A stretch of DNA of 64,000 nucleotides from Paramacrobiotus metropolitanus (lineage: Eukaryota > Tardigrada > Eutardigrada > Parachela > Macrobiotidae). The stretch is taken from contig NW_026570290.1 in NCBI RefSeq assembly GCF_019649055.1, positions 1 to 64,000 on the forward strand, in the 5' to 3' direction. Below the pieces are notes generated by a model. It saw only the letters and a list, made by a program, of their open reading frames with translations. It was not told where the DNA came from and did no database searches. The position numbers were made by a program, and so were the translations under genes. Positions 23,619 through 35,279 of the stretch are shown one piece after another (within the stretch, counting starts at the first letter, position 1; each line of letters begins with the position of its first letter).

Positions 23619-25201
23619 ATGCATTTATTTGTTATACTTTGCGGTAAGTATATGTAAAGCGATAGCAGTTTGTTAACATGCAAAGTATTTGTGCACTAAG
23701 CCTGCACCGTTTACTATACATGCACAGGTACAAAATGCATAAAAGTAATCAAAATATTATTATGTAAGCGATGAGTCTAGCATAAAAGATACGTATAGTG
23801 CAATCGAGCTAGCTTTTCCTCTTACACTCAGCAAATGTGTGATTGACGGTAAGACAGAAATCTTGAATATACTCTTTGCGTTAAAAGGATAAAAATAACA
23901 ATTTTGTGCAATAGACGATAATTTAAATAACTTATAGGGATTCCGCTTGTTTTCTCGCAAATTCCTGGCTACCCAGGCAATTATAATTCACCGCCGAACA
24001 ATTATTATCAGCGAAAATGTGGCTTCCCTCTTGTTGTTCCGAGTGCCCCGGATCCCAATCCTGAAATGGTAATCTTACGGTTTGTATATTATATTACACG
24101 TTTTCTCTTATTTAGAAGTTGTGCGTAAAAATTAGAGTACAAATATTATCAGTGTACCATTCTACAAATATTATCAGTGTATCACTGTACAGTACATAAA
24201 GTGCCAATGATTTGCAGATCACTGGATTATGGTACAAGTACCGTCAACTGGGTGCCCCTAACGTTACAGTCAATCAATACCTGGTGTACTACCCCATCGG
24301 ACGCACCGGTTTGCCGTTTAGTACGATCCCCGCAGAGGCCATCTGGGTGGAAATTCCTCAGTTTGACAGCATAAACGACACAATGTGCGATACCCGCTTT
24401 TGGCTGGGATTGTTCGGCGTTAATGGCCAAAATCCGGGACAAAATTCGCAGTCTGCCACTGATTATATTCCCAGTAAGTGACCTTTAAAAAGCTATAATG
24501 AAACGTCTTAGTGCTTTTGATCTCATATAGGAACAATCGTAAAATTAAAACAAATCAACTGAGCATATCCATGAAAACAAGTGATTTTTAAAAGCGCAGT
24601 ACATAAAACTAGCGGTTTTTAATTAAATAAAAAAGGTTGAACTGAAGCACTTAGTCACATAAAATCATCACCAATATTTTTTTAATTTCTTCTGCTAAAA
24701 GTCAGAAAAAAAGCTTTAAAAATAAAAGGTCGCTCACAGTCGGGCATAGTCACACTCACATTATGAGTGTTTCAGTAAACACTCATAATAGATAAAAAAA
24801 ACGCTGAATAATGTTAAAAATTCGATAGATACCCATGAATTAATTATATTGCAGCACAAGCCAATTTGTATGGATTGTATTTCGACTACGAGCGCGTTTT
24901 CATCATGTACGGCTGCCGGAAGCCCAATTACGTGACGGGCATGTGCGACCAGCCGGTTATCCATGTGATTACGCGTGCTCGTCCGGATAAAGTCAACCCG
25001 GCGGAGCTGCAGTACATTGACGACATCGTGGACCGTGTCCTCGCGCCGTACTGCATGCGGGCGGTGGATGTTCCCCAGCAGATCTTCACGGATAAGAAAC
25101 CCTTTTGCCCGCTGATACCACAGCCCGAATGCGTCAAGAAAATCGTTGCCGGAATGGTTATGGATGTACAGAATTCTATTGTCTCGGAATATTTGTACTA
25201 A
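23619..25201 (+). CDS. ApoD-like secreted lipocalin L7
   Basis: Exons: 23619-23643, 23938-24068, 24218-24473 and 24855-25201, giving 252 aa. The second of two adjacent ATGs is used because it gives the family's 25-nt exon 1 (MHLFVILC). The signal continues GIPLVFSQIPG, followed by a Tyr/Asn/Pro-rich linker and RKCGFPLVVPSAPDPNPEM. Exon 3 begins ITGLWYKYRQLGAPNVTVNQ; the last of these carries an N-glycosylation sequon. Exon 4 has LYGLYFDYERVFIMYGC, NYVTGMCDQPVIHVITRARP and APYC...PFC. It is intermediate between L1-L5 and the L8/L9 subgroup (KCGFP linker). A 19-bp direct repeat lies in intron 2 at 24138-24181. Confidence 0.87.
24138..24181 (+). repeat. Direct repeat TACAAATATTATCAGTGTA, two copies
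   Basis: Identical 19-mers at 24138-24156 and 24163-24181 in intron 2 of lipocalin L7. Confidence 0.75.
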
Positions 25202-26227
25202 CTGTATTTCTACTAGTACTGGACTGTACAGCTGTGCAAACACTGGATCATAACCTTTCGAAAATTCAAAATATTTCTACTTTTTTGGAATCCCTGCGCT
25301 ATACAACTGTGATGTGCTTTTCGAAATTTCACTGGTCAAGAAATGACTTGTAAGAAAAGACAAAACATTCGTCGAAAATGATGCATGTTCGAAGAGAAAC
25401 GACTGATCTGAACTGAAAGCTGTAGATGTACATAATATGTATTACACATACCTTAATAAATACAGTAATTCGTTGAGTAGCGATCAGGTAGTCGAGATCA
25501 GTGGCCATTGAAAACGGTAACGTAATTACGTAGCTATCGTAGCATCAATTGTACCGGTTTATATTAGTTACTAACAGCAACATTACTGATAACTGGCATT
25601 ACGCTATGTTTGAAAAGCAGTTTCAACGCGGCTGTAATCAGCTATCACACAAATCTCTCACAAACACAAAGCTACGAGTATCACAAACACGCGCAGAAGC
25701 TGGCAAAGTGCAGCAACTGCTGAATAATTTCCGGACGTAGCATTATTTTTTCTAGCTGTGCTCTTGTTGCTGCTGTTCATCCACGGTGTATGTATGGTGA
25801 CTGACTAACTGACTATGGTCGCACGTAAAAGAATAGGAAAATAATATTTTGTATGTTACGTTTTCGTTCTCCGCTGATAATCATATCGCAGTGTGTACTT
25901 ACAGTACTGTATATAACAAGGAAAAAGGGTTCAGTAAAACTACCACCATACAATTTCACGATTTTATGATTTTTTGGATTTTACAATTTTTAAGGATCAT
26001 TCCGGTATTCAACATACGAAGCCATAAGCACAATAATTAAACAAACGCATAAGAATAAAATCAGTCATTTACTATACGGCAAACATAAGCAGGATTTTCC
26101 GACGAATATGCACATCTACGGTAACACTGGATTTCCATACAATTATGATTTATGACTGCATTCCGACAGTACCGGTACAACACGTATTAAGAACACAACA
26201 AGAACATGCAATAAGATTCTGAGTCGG
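25202..26227. other. Intergenic, no gene seen
   Basis: AT-rich DNA with ORFs of at most about 60-80 codons that match nothing known. Confidence 0.5.
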
Positions 26228-26898
26228 CTACTTGCGTCCCCATCCGGTGGCGGTCTGCACGGGAGCAACAGCCACCATGGGAGCGGCAGCGCCCCATCCA
26301 TGGCCGCCTTGGAGTCCACCGATGCCGCCCGCCATCGGAAGTCCGCCTAAACCACCGCCTAGACCGCCCATCATGCCCATGCCGGGGAATCCACCATACC
26401 GCCTAATCCACCACCCAGTCCGCCGTAGCCCATACCGCCCAGTCCACCGATGCCACCCAAACCGCTAATGCCGCCCATACCGCCAAATCCACCTAGGCCT
26501 CCAAATCCGCCCATTCCACCCAAACCGCCCAAGAACTGGGCAGAGGCAGCGGCAGCAAAGGCCAACAGGAGAATGACCTTTAAAGAAATTCAGTAGTAAA
26601 CGGAAGAAAAACGGTGCATGGACACAGAAATTTCAGAGTCGTACATTATGAAAATAAACAGCCCACTGGAAACTGTACTGTACGGTATGTCACCGTATGT
26701 GCATATACGAGCATCATTATGCAGTATCGTTATTAATATTATGCAGTATTACTATTATGTATTCTTATTATTATGCAGCCAATGCGCTGATTAGCTGAAA
26801 TTAAATGCAGAACCATTTTCTTGTGTACAGAGTAGGAAGTAACGCAAATAAAACACCATGTGAAACATCTGATTTACACTTACCGCAAATTTCTGCAT
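26228..26898 (-). pseudogene. Secreted glycine-rich GGLGGM protein with a 1-bp frameshift
   Basis: Exon 1 is 26884-26898 (MQKFA, donor GTAAGT) and exon 2 is 26228-26577. The signal peptide is VILLLAFAAAASAQ, followed by GGLGG/GGFGG/GGIGG repeats. The frame breaks at about 26394-26395, where GGTATGGTGGATTC is one G short of the expected GGTATGGGTGGATTC. With that base the chain would continue as Gly-Met repeats to the C-terminus GHGWGAAAPMVAVAPV and TATGWGRK, as in the gene at 6209. Exon 2 is 350 nt, one short of a multiple of three. So the downstream half is conserved and probably coding; either the assembly lost a G in a run, or the gene broke very recently. The 5' UTR just before the ATG is nearly identical to that of the 6209 gene. 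Confidence 0.75.
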
Positions 26899-27446
26899 TC
26901 TGGAATATCTGCTAAACTGAAAGCGAAGAGTCTGTAGAATACGTAATTGACGCAGCAACCCTTAAGGGGACCACTATGAGATGACTTTTCGTTTAATATG
27001 TTTCAAATTTTAACATCAGCTTGTAGGAAAATTTTCGGGCTTCCAGAGAGTGTGTCCCGATAAGATATAGTATACTGTGATCACAAGTTATCAGTTAAAA
27101 AGCAAGGCGGGTCAGCAGCGGCGCAGTAAATGCACTGATGTTATCGGCTAGCCATGGCCAGCCACATGGCAGATATGCCACAGAAGATCTCAGACAGAAC
27201 ATCAAATACTGTCCTGTGGCCGGAGCAAACCCATTCTTCCCTCGCAAGCTATGTCCTGTCTGATCTCTTTATGCACAGCGCGGGCATGGGTAGCCGGCTC
27301 TGGCACACATTGCTGCCGTCCAGTCAACAAGCCCTCCATTCAGCTGACGTTTTCCAAAAACTAGTTAAAGGGCTTTAAAAATCGATAACTTCATTGTTAA
27401 ACTTCCTACACTTTCCAAATGGGCATCAGATAATGTGTTATTTTCT

Positions 27447-27589
27447 AGAAAGCTTATATACCGACACTCCGCTGTAGTCCAACAAAGCGTGTTTGAGTAA
27501 ACTCAAAAAACACTTTTCAAAAGTGTTTTTCTCAATTTTTTGTAAACTAACAACATTTTTATTAACATGTTGGAGAATATAAGCTTTCC
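27447..27589. mobile_element. MITE-like foldback element
   Basis: Terminal inverted repeats of 13 bp (AGAAAGCTTATAT at 27447-27459 and ATATAAGCTTTCC at 27577-27589, 12 of 13 pairs) enclose a sequence that folds back on itself. Its centre is AACACTTTTCAAAAGTGTT with perfect arms. No target-site duplication was evident and no transposase is encoded. Confidence 0.45.
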
Positions 27590-28686
27590 AGGCTAAAACA
27601 CATTTAACGATGTGTATTGCATCTAATTCGAAAAAACTTTCTCATTCAGCTTTTGATTCCAAAGTTTTTTCTTTGTTTCTTGAATAGCTCTGTCTAGACA
27701 GAGCGCAGACAAGATCGCAGCACACCATTGTGTAGCCAAACCTTTTGCGCCTGCAGTCATAACAATAGCAACAGTGTTCTTTCAGTTGTTTTAAACTTAT
27801 TCATGTTTTCCCAGACCCACTTTCATCTCATAGCCCTCCCCTTAAAACTGTCAACGCTAAAATTAATAATGTGTATCTGTAAGTAGAATAAGGAAAATGT
27901 CGAACCGTGGATGCGAGTACCAATCGAATGCATATGAACGCATTCAATTTTAGCAAGGGCCTTATATAGGAAAAGCCTGGTAATACAACACTGCACTCGC
28001 TGACCATTTGCCAGTTGTAGACAAGAAACAAGCGCGTTCCCTCAAGAGTAAAATGGAACAATTTTATTGTGGACAGGTCATAACATCGCGCCATATAACG
28101 CATTTATTGTTTAAGGTACCCACGAGTTCTTTTGTGTTAATGCCTAATGCATTATGCAGATAAAGTGAAAGTCTGCAATGAGAAACACTATTACAAGTAC
28201 TGGCCACACTTTGCCTGCAATGGAAAAAATAAGTATTTTGCTTGAATTCCGTCTGCGTTTGCGCTACTGACATCATTTAAAACAATCAACCTGCAGAAAT
28301 TCTGGCGCCTAGCGAAGAATCACTCTCTTCGCAGACGCAGATAATAAAAGTATTGTAGAAACGGCATTGAGTGTCAAACTGCAAGAAATGCAAAAATTTT
28401 TACATTTTTAACAAAAAATTCTTTTCTACATAAGTCTTTTAATACCTTAATGGCAAAGGCACTGTGCAAATTTCGCCCAAATTTTAGAAATTTAGCAACA
28501 AATAGGGGCGGATGGGGATCGGCTTAACGTCCTGACCCGTTAAATATCAGTAATCTCTCTGGATTTGAACGGATACAAATACATACATACATTGTGTATC
28601 TACAAACTATATAGAATATGCGACGGAGACGAGCAGAAATTGAATAGAAATCAATCTGCATTTTAGCTTCTAGTGTAAATAGTAAA

Positions 28687-28739
28687 CTTCTACTATAGTA
28701 GAAGGTGCTTTGGAAGATAGCTATCGTCCAAAGCACCTT
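28687..28739. repeat. Two overlapping palindromes
   Basis: CTTCTACTATAGTAGAAG (28687-28704) is a perfect 18-bp palindrome. It overlaps a 38-bp near-perfect palindrome at 28702-28739 with arms AAGGTGCTTTGGA and TCCAAAGCACCTT and one mismatched pair near the centre. Confidence 0.85.
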
Positions 28740-29515
28740 ATGTACGTTATATATTGTGAATCTTGCCTTTATTGAGAAACTGGCGATCAGTTTTATTTGA
28801 ATTCGAATTGGCGTACAAATTATGCTTGTTGTGTTACTGTAACAATTATTGTTTTGGAAAACAAGGAAAATGTCCCAATTTGTGGCATTGCTACATATCG
28901 GGTCAGTTTCCTTGTTGCCCAAGACAATAAATGGTATATCGCATTGTTTTCCGGAAGTGAACACAAGACACCAATCAGATCGGTTAAATGCAGTAAACAT
29001 GCTGTAAGTGTATCTACAGATACATTGTACAGTAGATTTATTTCAGAATTATTCATTTTTAGCAGAGATGCAGTCGCTCCGGTGTGTTGTTGGCCACGAG
29101 TGCATTCTATTATGCATATTTCAAAATGGACTTCGCGGTGTTAGCACTAAGAAAAGTGTGAAACAGGTTCTTAAAACTCCACTCAAAGAATAACCATATA
29201 ATGCCAGCGCGAAAGACTTAACCAGCATGGCTAAAATTAATAATACATTGATGCAGCAAACATTATTGATACGTACAAATATATATTTCTGTATTACGTG
29301 CTTCTACGTATGTATACACTATACAGCATACTTTATAATAAAAATAATGACATTGTGTTGGTCACCATTGCACAACTTCACCCGGCATCTTAAGTGCTAC
29401 TCTGGATTTTTAAGTGTATCAATCTGCAACACGGAGCACTGCAGCCTGCCAAAGCATATTATGTTCTACAATATTTTAAAATTTAATTTATTCTCCATAA
29501 GTAAAAAATGGATCG

Positions 29516-31034
29516 TCAAAGCACTGAATTCTGATATCCCGTTATTCTTTTTTGAAAGCAATCGGGTATTGGCACATCGGCACAAAGTGGCAGAGTATTC
29601 GTCCAGGGATTTCTGGGGATATCGTTCAATGACATGCAGTACGGCTTCAGTAGCGCCGATACGGCGTCGTCGATTTGCTGCATCGCTTCCATCGACAACT
29701 CATCCGGTCGCGTTCGGACGTTGACATAAAATAGCACCTGATCACAAATGCCTGTCGTGTAATTCGGTTTCGAGCACTGATAATCCAAGCCGAAGACGTT
29801 GTAATTATTGAAAATTGTGGTGTAATCATCAGGTCCTGAAAGCATACATTATATCATATCAAATTATCATATCGGTGATAATCTTCCAAGGAGTCGTATA
29901 ACAAAACAAACATAAAACTTTATCTAACAAACTTGTTTAATTTTGTGTGTTTAATTTGTTGTTTTTGTTTGTGAGATAAAGTTTTAAGTTTGTTTTGTTA
30001 TAAAACTTCTTGGAAGGTTTAATTTAAATTTCATTCAATTAATTATTTTTATGAGAGGATCTTCCTCTTTAAACGGAAATGACGTACAGATAACTACTCT
30101 AGCATGCAAGTTTTGTCATACTCGTACTTGGTATATAGCCATCCGATTCGGCTGACATTTCGCCCAGCTGTTTGCCGTCGGAAGTCAGGTAGCCGGCCCA
30201 CAAGAAGTGCGCACACGTCGTATTATCAGCGTTGTATGCCAACCATTTATACCACACGCTTTTTGCCGGTACACCCGTTGACGGATCGTGGGTTTGCTGC
30301 AGTCCGGTTATGGGGAAGTACGAATTGACTAGAGCCGGTGCTGTTTGCCGGTAAATGTACCACGTACCTTCGATCTGCAGTGAACGCAAATGGTCAGCGA
30401 ATATGGTGTTGAAATTTTTAATTGAGTATCAAAACTTTTTACTTTTTTCAAAACTTCAAGGGGTGTAAGAATGATAATCATACTTAGACTTAGAGTGCGT
30501 TTACGGGAAAATATTTAAACAAATTCGTTTAAATTCTTAGACTTTTGGGAACTGCACGTAACGCCGAATGCACACTGCAATTACGAACTCACGGTTTTTA
30601 CGCAAATGTATCCAAAGTGTTCTGAAGTGCGCGAAAACAAACGTTCTCGTGCATCTCAAGTATTTTAGTACCATTTATGGGGTACTTCCATTTAATCTTC
30701 CATAAGATCCTTCCATCTTCCATAAGTATCCCCCATACAGCTTATTATTTAATAGAGGTTTCTCGCGGTTACAAATTGTTATAATATTCATTATAATGAT
30801 ATTGGCAGCAACGGTGCTTACCAGATCCGGGCGATTTCCCTGTTGTCCCTTTACTGTATTGGGTACACCACACGTTTGAGCTGGCGATGTGTTGTAGTAC
30901 TGGCGGATTTCGGGAACCAGGGATTCTGCGTTTGCCTTTTTGGGGTCCGCTGTTATGCAGAGCCATCCCAGCAAGGCAGTAAAGCGGACACATTTGTAGC
31001 ACAAACCCATTCTGACAATGCGATTTATACACAT
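29516..31034 (-). CDS. ApoD-like secreted lipocalin L8
   Basis: Exons: 30822-31034, 30128-30374 and 29516-29835. The start is the first Met (259 aa) or MGLCYK at 31010 (251 aa); the second places the signal peptide (FTALLGWLCITA) nearer the N-terminus. Unlike its relatives there is no intron inside the signal peptide, which looks like intron loss. The linker has CGVPNTVKG. Exon 2 opens IEGTWYIYRQTAPALVNSYF and has TTCAHFLW and SAESDGYIP. The last exon has RPDDYTTIFNNYNVFGLDYQC, NYTTGICD and TRPDELSMEAMQQIDDAV, ending GYQNSVL. It is closest to domain 1 of L9 (same 247-nt GxWY exon, PVNSYY and GIQQTHEPGTG equivalents). A 134-bp hairpin occupies intron 2. Confidence 0.87.
29883..30016. mobile_element. 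Foldback element in intron 2 of lipocalin L8
   Basis: Two arms of about 43 bases (29883-29925 and 29974-30016) are inverted copies with about 5 mismatches, separated by an AT-rich loop of about 48 bases. The element fills nearly half of the 292-bp intron. It resembles a miniature inverted-repeat element; a small-RNA hairpin is an alternative. Confidence 0.6.
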
Positions 31035-31743
31035 ACAAACTACAGCAGCGCTTCTAGGTTTAAATTTGAGAGTGCAGCGCGATTCCCGCTACTGAAACAG
31101 CATAGCCAAGCCTTTCAGAAATTAGAATCATTCTTTATACATGCGATCGTACTTTATGATTAAACCAATTCAAAAGGTCAAGAGACGGGTATTAGCTGGA
31201 CAGTAAATACAAAAAACCACAGGCATTTTACGGCACTGTACATCCGAAGCATTTATAGTAACAACTGCGGATCAATGCAAGCTGTGAAATGACACAGTAA
31301 ATGTGCAGATTTATGAAGAATCTATGGCAAACCATTGATAACGATTTATGTTATTTTATGGCTTTTGTCTGATGGATTAACTTTGCAGGTGTATTCTGAT
31401 GATTATTAACGCAAACGATTATTGTACAGTACCTTATGCACATGCAACAAAATGGAGGCAAGCGGATTTGACTGCTTTTACAAAATATTATCAGATCATG
31501 TGAATACGTAATTCCAACACTTTTTACAGAAGCACACATTACATTTTTGCACGAAAGCATATCACTGGGTTTTAATTGGCTGATATTCTGAACAGTGCCG
31601 CGGCCTTCAAAAACGTATCTACAGCAAAAACTGCAAAACAGAATTTCCGATAGCGCCGTCACTGCAGCGCCTAAGCACAGTCACAGCTCCGATCCGAAAA
31701 ACTGATAAGTTTTGGCCATTAACAGTAAACATGGACACTACGC
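31035..31743. other. Intergenic, no gene seen
   Basis: Upstream region of L8 and downstream of the cystatin-like gene. ORFs of about 100 codons (30843-31163 plus, 31351-31662 minus) have no recognisable domain. Confidence 0.45.
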
Positions 31744-32353
31744 TTAGCTACGGTGCACTCCGGACGCTTTCGCCGGCAAATTAAGTTTAAGGCCATCACA
31801 AGGGTTTTTCTTGACAATAGGTAATTTAAAATGCTGAATGTCGGGGAAATCCGGTCTGAAGATGTCCAGTTCTCTGTTACGGACCGTCTTGAACTTGAAG
31901 GTATTACCAGTTTTTATGGGAATGAACAGATCAACCTAGCAAAATATTAGGAAATTGCATTTTTTGCGATAACGTCAGCCAAGCAAATCATCTTCGTACA
32001 ACTCGAGTAACCGATCAAACCAATAAGCTGTAAAATAACGCATATACCCTCATACACAAAGGCAAATAAAAGTGACTGTGAGAATGCGCCGGCGCTATTG
32101 TTACCTTCATAAAATAAAGCGAGCCATCCTTCTGCTTTAGCGTCTGGTAGCTGTTGACCTGAAGGTTTTCCTGAGCCATACCGGGGCCGCAGTGGAGAGC
32201 CGGTGGTGTATTGTTGGCGTCCAGACCGAACATAAATCCTTGCAAGGCGACTGCCCGGCTTTCGTCATCCCCGGGCTTGCTGGGGGAAAGCTTTGTCATT
32301 ATGGCCATCGAGTGGCCGAGGATAACAAACAGGAGAGCTATGAAGAGCGCCAT
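31744..32353 (-). CDS. Small secreted cystatin-like protein
   Basis: Exons: 32105-32353 and 31744-31935, joined at GAAG/GTAACA and TTTGCTAG, giving 146 aa. The start was placed at MALFIALLFVILGHSMA, a good signal peptide; an upstream in-frame Met exists at 32416. The mature part has SPSKPGDDESRAVALQGFMF, then VNSYQTLKQKDGSLYFMKVD across the splice site and later NTFKFKTVRNRELDIF. The helix-then-strand pattern and the YQTLKQKDGSLYFMKV segment recall cystatin/stefin (QxVxG, then YFIKV), but the exact QxVxG is absent. If it is a cystatin, cysteine-protease inhibition is not assured. A different small secreted fold is possible. Confidence 0.5.
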
Positions 32354-33301
32354 CTTAAATGCGGCCGCATCCACGATTATTTTGTAGCCGTGGCTAGTAT
32401 CTGTATTGCAGTGCAAACCGACGCAGGGATCTATAAAATTAAAACAATTATCACAATATTATCGGTAAATAAAACCAGCATTTAATTAACGTCTGGCTAC
32501 TGCCGTAGAACGACTGACTAAGAAAACAGATACATAGTACCGTGCATTTGCATTCGACAATGGAAATCGTTGCACGGCTTCTGTTCTCAGCAACGATCAG
32601 TGAATTTCAGCAACCGTATTCTTCGAACGGTGGCCTTCTATTTGCGGATGTTTTATCAAGAATTCAGTCTGTCTTGGCATGACTGCGTGTAGCTTGCAGG
32701 TACAGACTGTATATCAGCACGAATGCTTCGAGTTGAGAAATGAAAAATGTGACATATTACGCAAGTGTATTCATATTAACAAGATCCCCCTATGTTACAG
32801 TGTACCGGACACCCAGTTAAAGTTCCAGCGTGTTCACTTCCATAGTATTTACATACAGCAGCGGCCCAAGTTCCTTTTACAGTCCAAGGTATAATTATTA
32901 AAATAAGGTTCCGCTGCATTCTTTGCTTTTCGTTGTCCCCTGCACATAGGACAGAGGTTTTAATAAATTTTTTATTCTGCATAAAACAGGGTTTATCATG
33001 TGCAACAATTTGGGCACAACTCTGAATGGACGAAATCAAAAATATGTGTACGCATGTAATTAGTGCCCATTTCCGAATAAGCGGGGGCGACGTGACAGCG
33101 CCGCATAATAATTATAAGAATTCTCAAAAAAATATAGTTATTAATCCTGCTCGTAATTAATGTAATCCTGCTCGTAATTTTGTACGCCGAATTGAAAATA
33201 ACGACAATATTAAATATTAATCAATAATTACTTCCACGTCGGGTATGATCCTTCCGACCCGACCTAGGCTGCGTTGCCCAAAGGTAGCTACCGCGATTGC
33301 C
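32354..33301. other. Intergenic, no gene seen
   Basis: AT-rich, short ORFs only. Confidence 0.5.
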
Positions 33302-34534
33302 CTAATCGCAGAACGGACTAGGGATACGATTCTTCTGAGTGACCGTCAACGACAGTGATGGATTTCCTGTGCGATCTCGAGTATAATCTATCCTTTTGTT
33401 TGGTCGACTTCGTCTGCGCCAGAACAACCTGCCAGCTTCTTCGCGGCATTCTCGATTCATCACGAGAAACGTTACCTGCAAATGCGTTCAATTAAGCGTT
33501 ACTACATTACTCCAGCACAATTATTATGTAATGTACAGTACAAAATAATTACTGTACAGTGCAACACTTAATGCGATTATACAATGCACAAATACATGTA
33601 CCGGAGAAGCCAACAATCCGGCATGGAAAATCGTGCGAAACCACAGCGCCACCACCGGATCAGGGATCCCCGACCCGCCGTACAATCCCACGATGACCGG
33701 ATACATGAGAAACGCCGCGCAGTGCACTAGCGCATTGACACCCAGGATCTTTGCTAATGATATTCGGCGAGAATCTGCATGGGACTGACGTCGTTTGGCC
33801 GGTGGAATCTCCGGATGTTGTTTCTGCTTTTCCTTTACCAGCTTCAGCACAATCATGGTATATAGGGCCGCCGTCAGCGACAACGGTAAATAAGTCCCAA
33901 CGGCTTGTTTCACGGTAAACCACGGCATCGGGACAGTGCGACATTGTCGTAGCGGCTGTATGGTCATAACCAGCGAATTAGGAATGAAATACACATACAA
34001 ATGCAACAGTACGCTTCCGGTCCAAACACAGCTTATTTGGATTAGCTGAACAGCTGTAGATGTCCATCTCTGATACAGATGCGGCCGGACGATGAAGATG
34101 GCGAAGAAGCGGTTGAGTGCCAGAGTGAAGAGCCCCCACATGGTCACCGTGACGGTGATGACGTAGGGAAATGTCTCGTGTTGACAAAACGCCGGTCCGA
34201 AGAAGGGACTGCGCCCCTGTGGATCCGTTTCCGCAACGTAAGCGCCAACTGCGGCTGCGGGTAGAAGGAAACCGTTTAGCATTAGTTCCGCGATGGTTTG
34301 GTTGAGGATGAGAAACCTCGAACTGGAGAAGAGATTATGGCGGCGGACGAGAACTGCTAAGAAAGTCGCGGACAAGACGCAATCTAAGCTAACGACGATG
34401 AAAGTCACTGTTAAGTACGCAGCGTATTCAGATTTGTACAGATGGTAAGAAGAAATGTTTTTGGTTGGAAAAGCATAAGAAATGTTTTTGGTGGGAAAAA
34501 AATCTGAAGAATTCATTGTCGTAGACATCATCAA
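33302..34534 (-). CDS. Divergent class-A-like GPCR 1
   Basis: Exons: 33602-34534 and 33302-33475 (phase 0), giving about 368 aa. The N-terminus carries NIS sequons. Seven hydrophobic segments are visible: TM1 YLTVTFIVVSLDCVLSATF, TM2 with NQTIAELMLNGFLLP, TM3 ending LALNRFFAIFIVRPHLYQRW, TM5 TYLPLSLTAALYTMIVLK, TM6 with NALVHCAAFLMYPVIV, and TM7 LWFRTIFHAGLLASP/VTFLVMNRECRE across the splice. The DRY motif is NRF, and NPxxY is absent (SPVTFLVM). A Cys before TM3 and PLRQCR in ECL2 could form the conserved disulfide. The cytoplasmic tail is Arg-rich. Paralogues at 37722, 46346 and 50028 share the intron. Ligand unknown; a chemosensory or peptide receptor is possible. Confidence 0.85.
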
Positions 34535-35279
34535 AATAGCAAGTAGTATCTAGAGTAAATTAGCTGGCTAAGTGCCAACACCTACGTGTTTACACTGTCC
34601 TTTTCATTCTTGAATGTAGAACAGCCTAGCGGGACTTGAATAGACCAGTAGAATACACATCTTAACGGTGCGTCGTAAGCGTATCGCTGTCGGGCAATTT
34701 CAGTCACAATGCTCTCTTCCGCATCATATCCGGTAACCAGTAAACAGTTCGAAATGCAAATGTCCCGACGCTGAGTGGGGCGGGTGCTCTAGGATTCATT
34801 CTTCGTAAGCTAATTTACCGCTGACGAATATGGCTCCAGTTTCGGTTCAATCGTCGCTAGATACTCCATAATTATCTTGATACAGGAGATTAAAAACTTG
34901 TACACAAATAACAACACCATCGTCTGATTCCTTTCAACTCAGGAAAGAGTGCGAAGTCATCACGGAAAATTCGAGAATATCCTTTACGTCGATCCGCATA
35001 GGCGTCATAACCATTAATTCATAATTGCTGGCTTTAAATATGACGTTTAACAGATAACGTTCAGGCAATTATTATGCATATTATCTAGCCCTGTTTATGT
35101 GAGCCGGTTTCGAGGACGTACAAACACCAACAAATTATAACGGTAAGTTAAAAGTAAGTCAGCTCCACACCTGCTAATTCCACATTTTGCACTGCACAGA
35201 TTATTCGTATTTAGCAAACCCATAAGCGCTTCATAAATAATTCAAAAACGCAAAAACACAATTACAAAGACCGATGTCG
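34535..35279. other. Intergenic between GPCR 1 and the MATH-BTB gene
   Basis: No gene seen in this AT-rich stretch. Confidence 0.5.

Larger units (their letters stand above)
26899..29515. other. Intergenic with inverted repeats, no gene seen
   Basis: A 143-bp foldback element (27447-27589), an 18-bp perfect palindrome GCTCTGTCTAGACAGAGC near 27687, and a compound palindrome at 28687-28739 lie here. A 158-codon minus ORF (28524-29000) runs through the palindromes and matches no family. Confidence 0.5.

Noticed and set aside
28524-29000. 158-codon minus-strand ORF
   Set aside because: It reads through palindromes in AT-rich DNA, has no start context or splice partners, and shows no family resemblance.
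29227-29724. 165-codon plus-strand ORF
   Set aside because: Its 3' half is antisense to the last exon of lipocalin L8; the 5' half is AT-rich with no motif.
33524-33601. C-terminal extension of GPCR 1 exon 1 to the stop at 33524
   Set aside because: This is intron sequence after the GTACAT donor; the spliced exon at 33302-33475 restores the TM7 end found in all paralogues.
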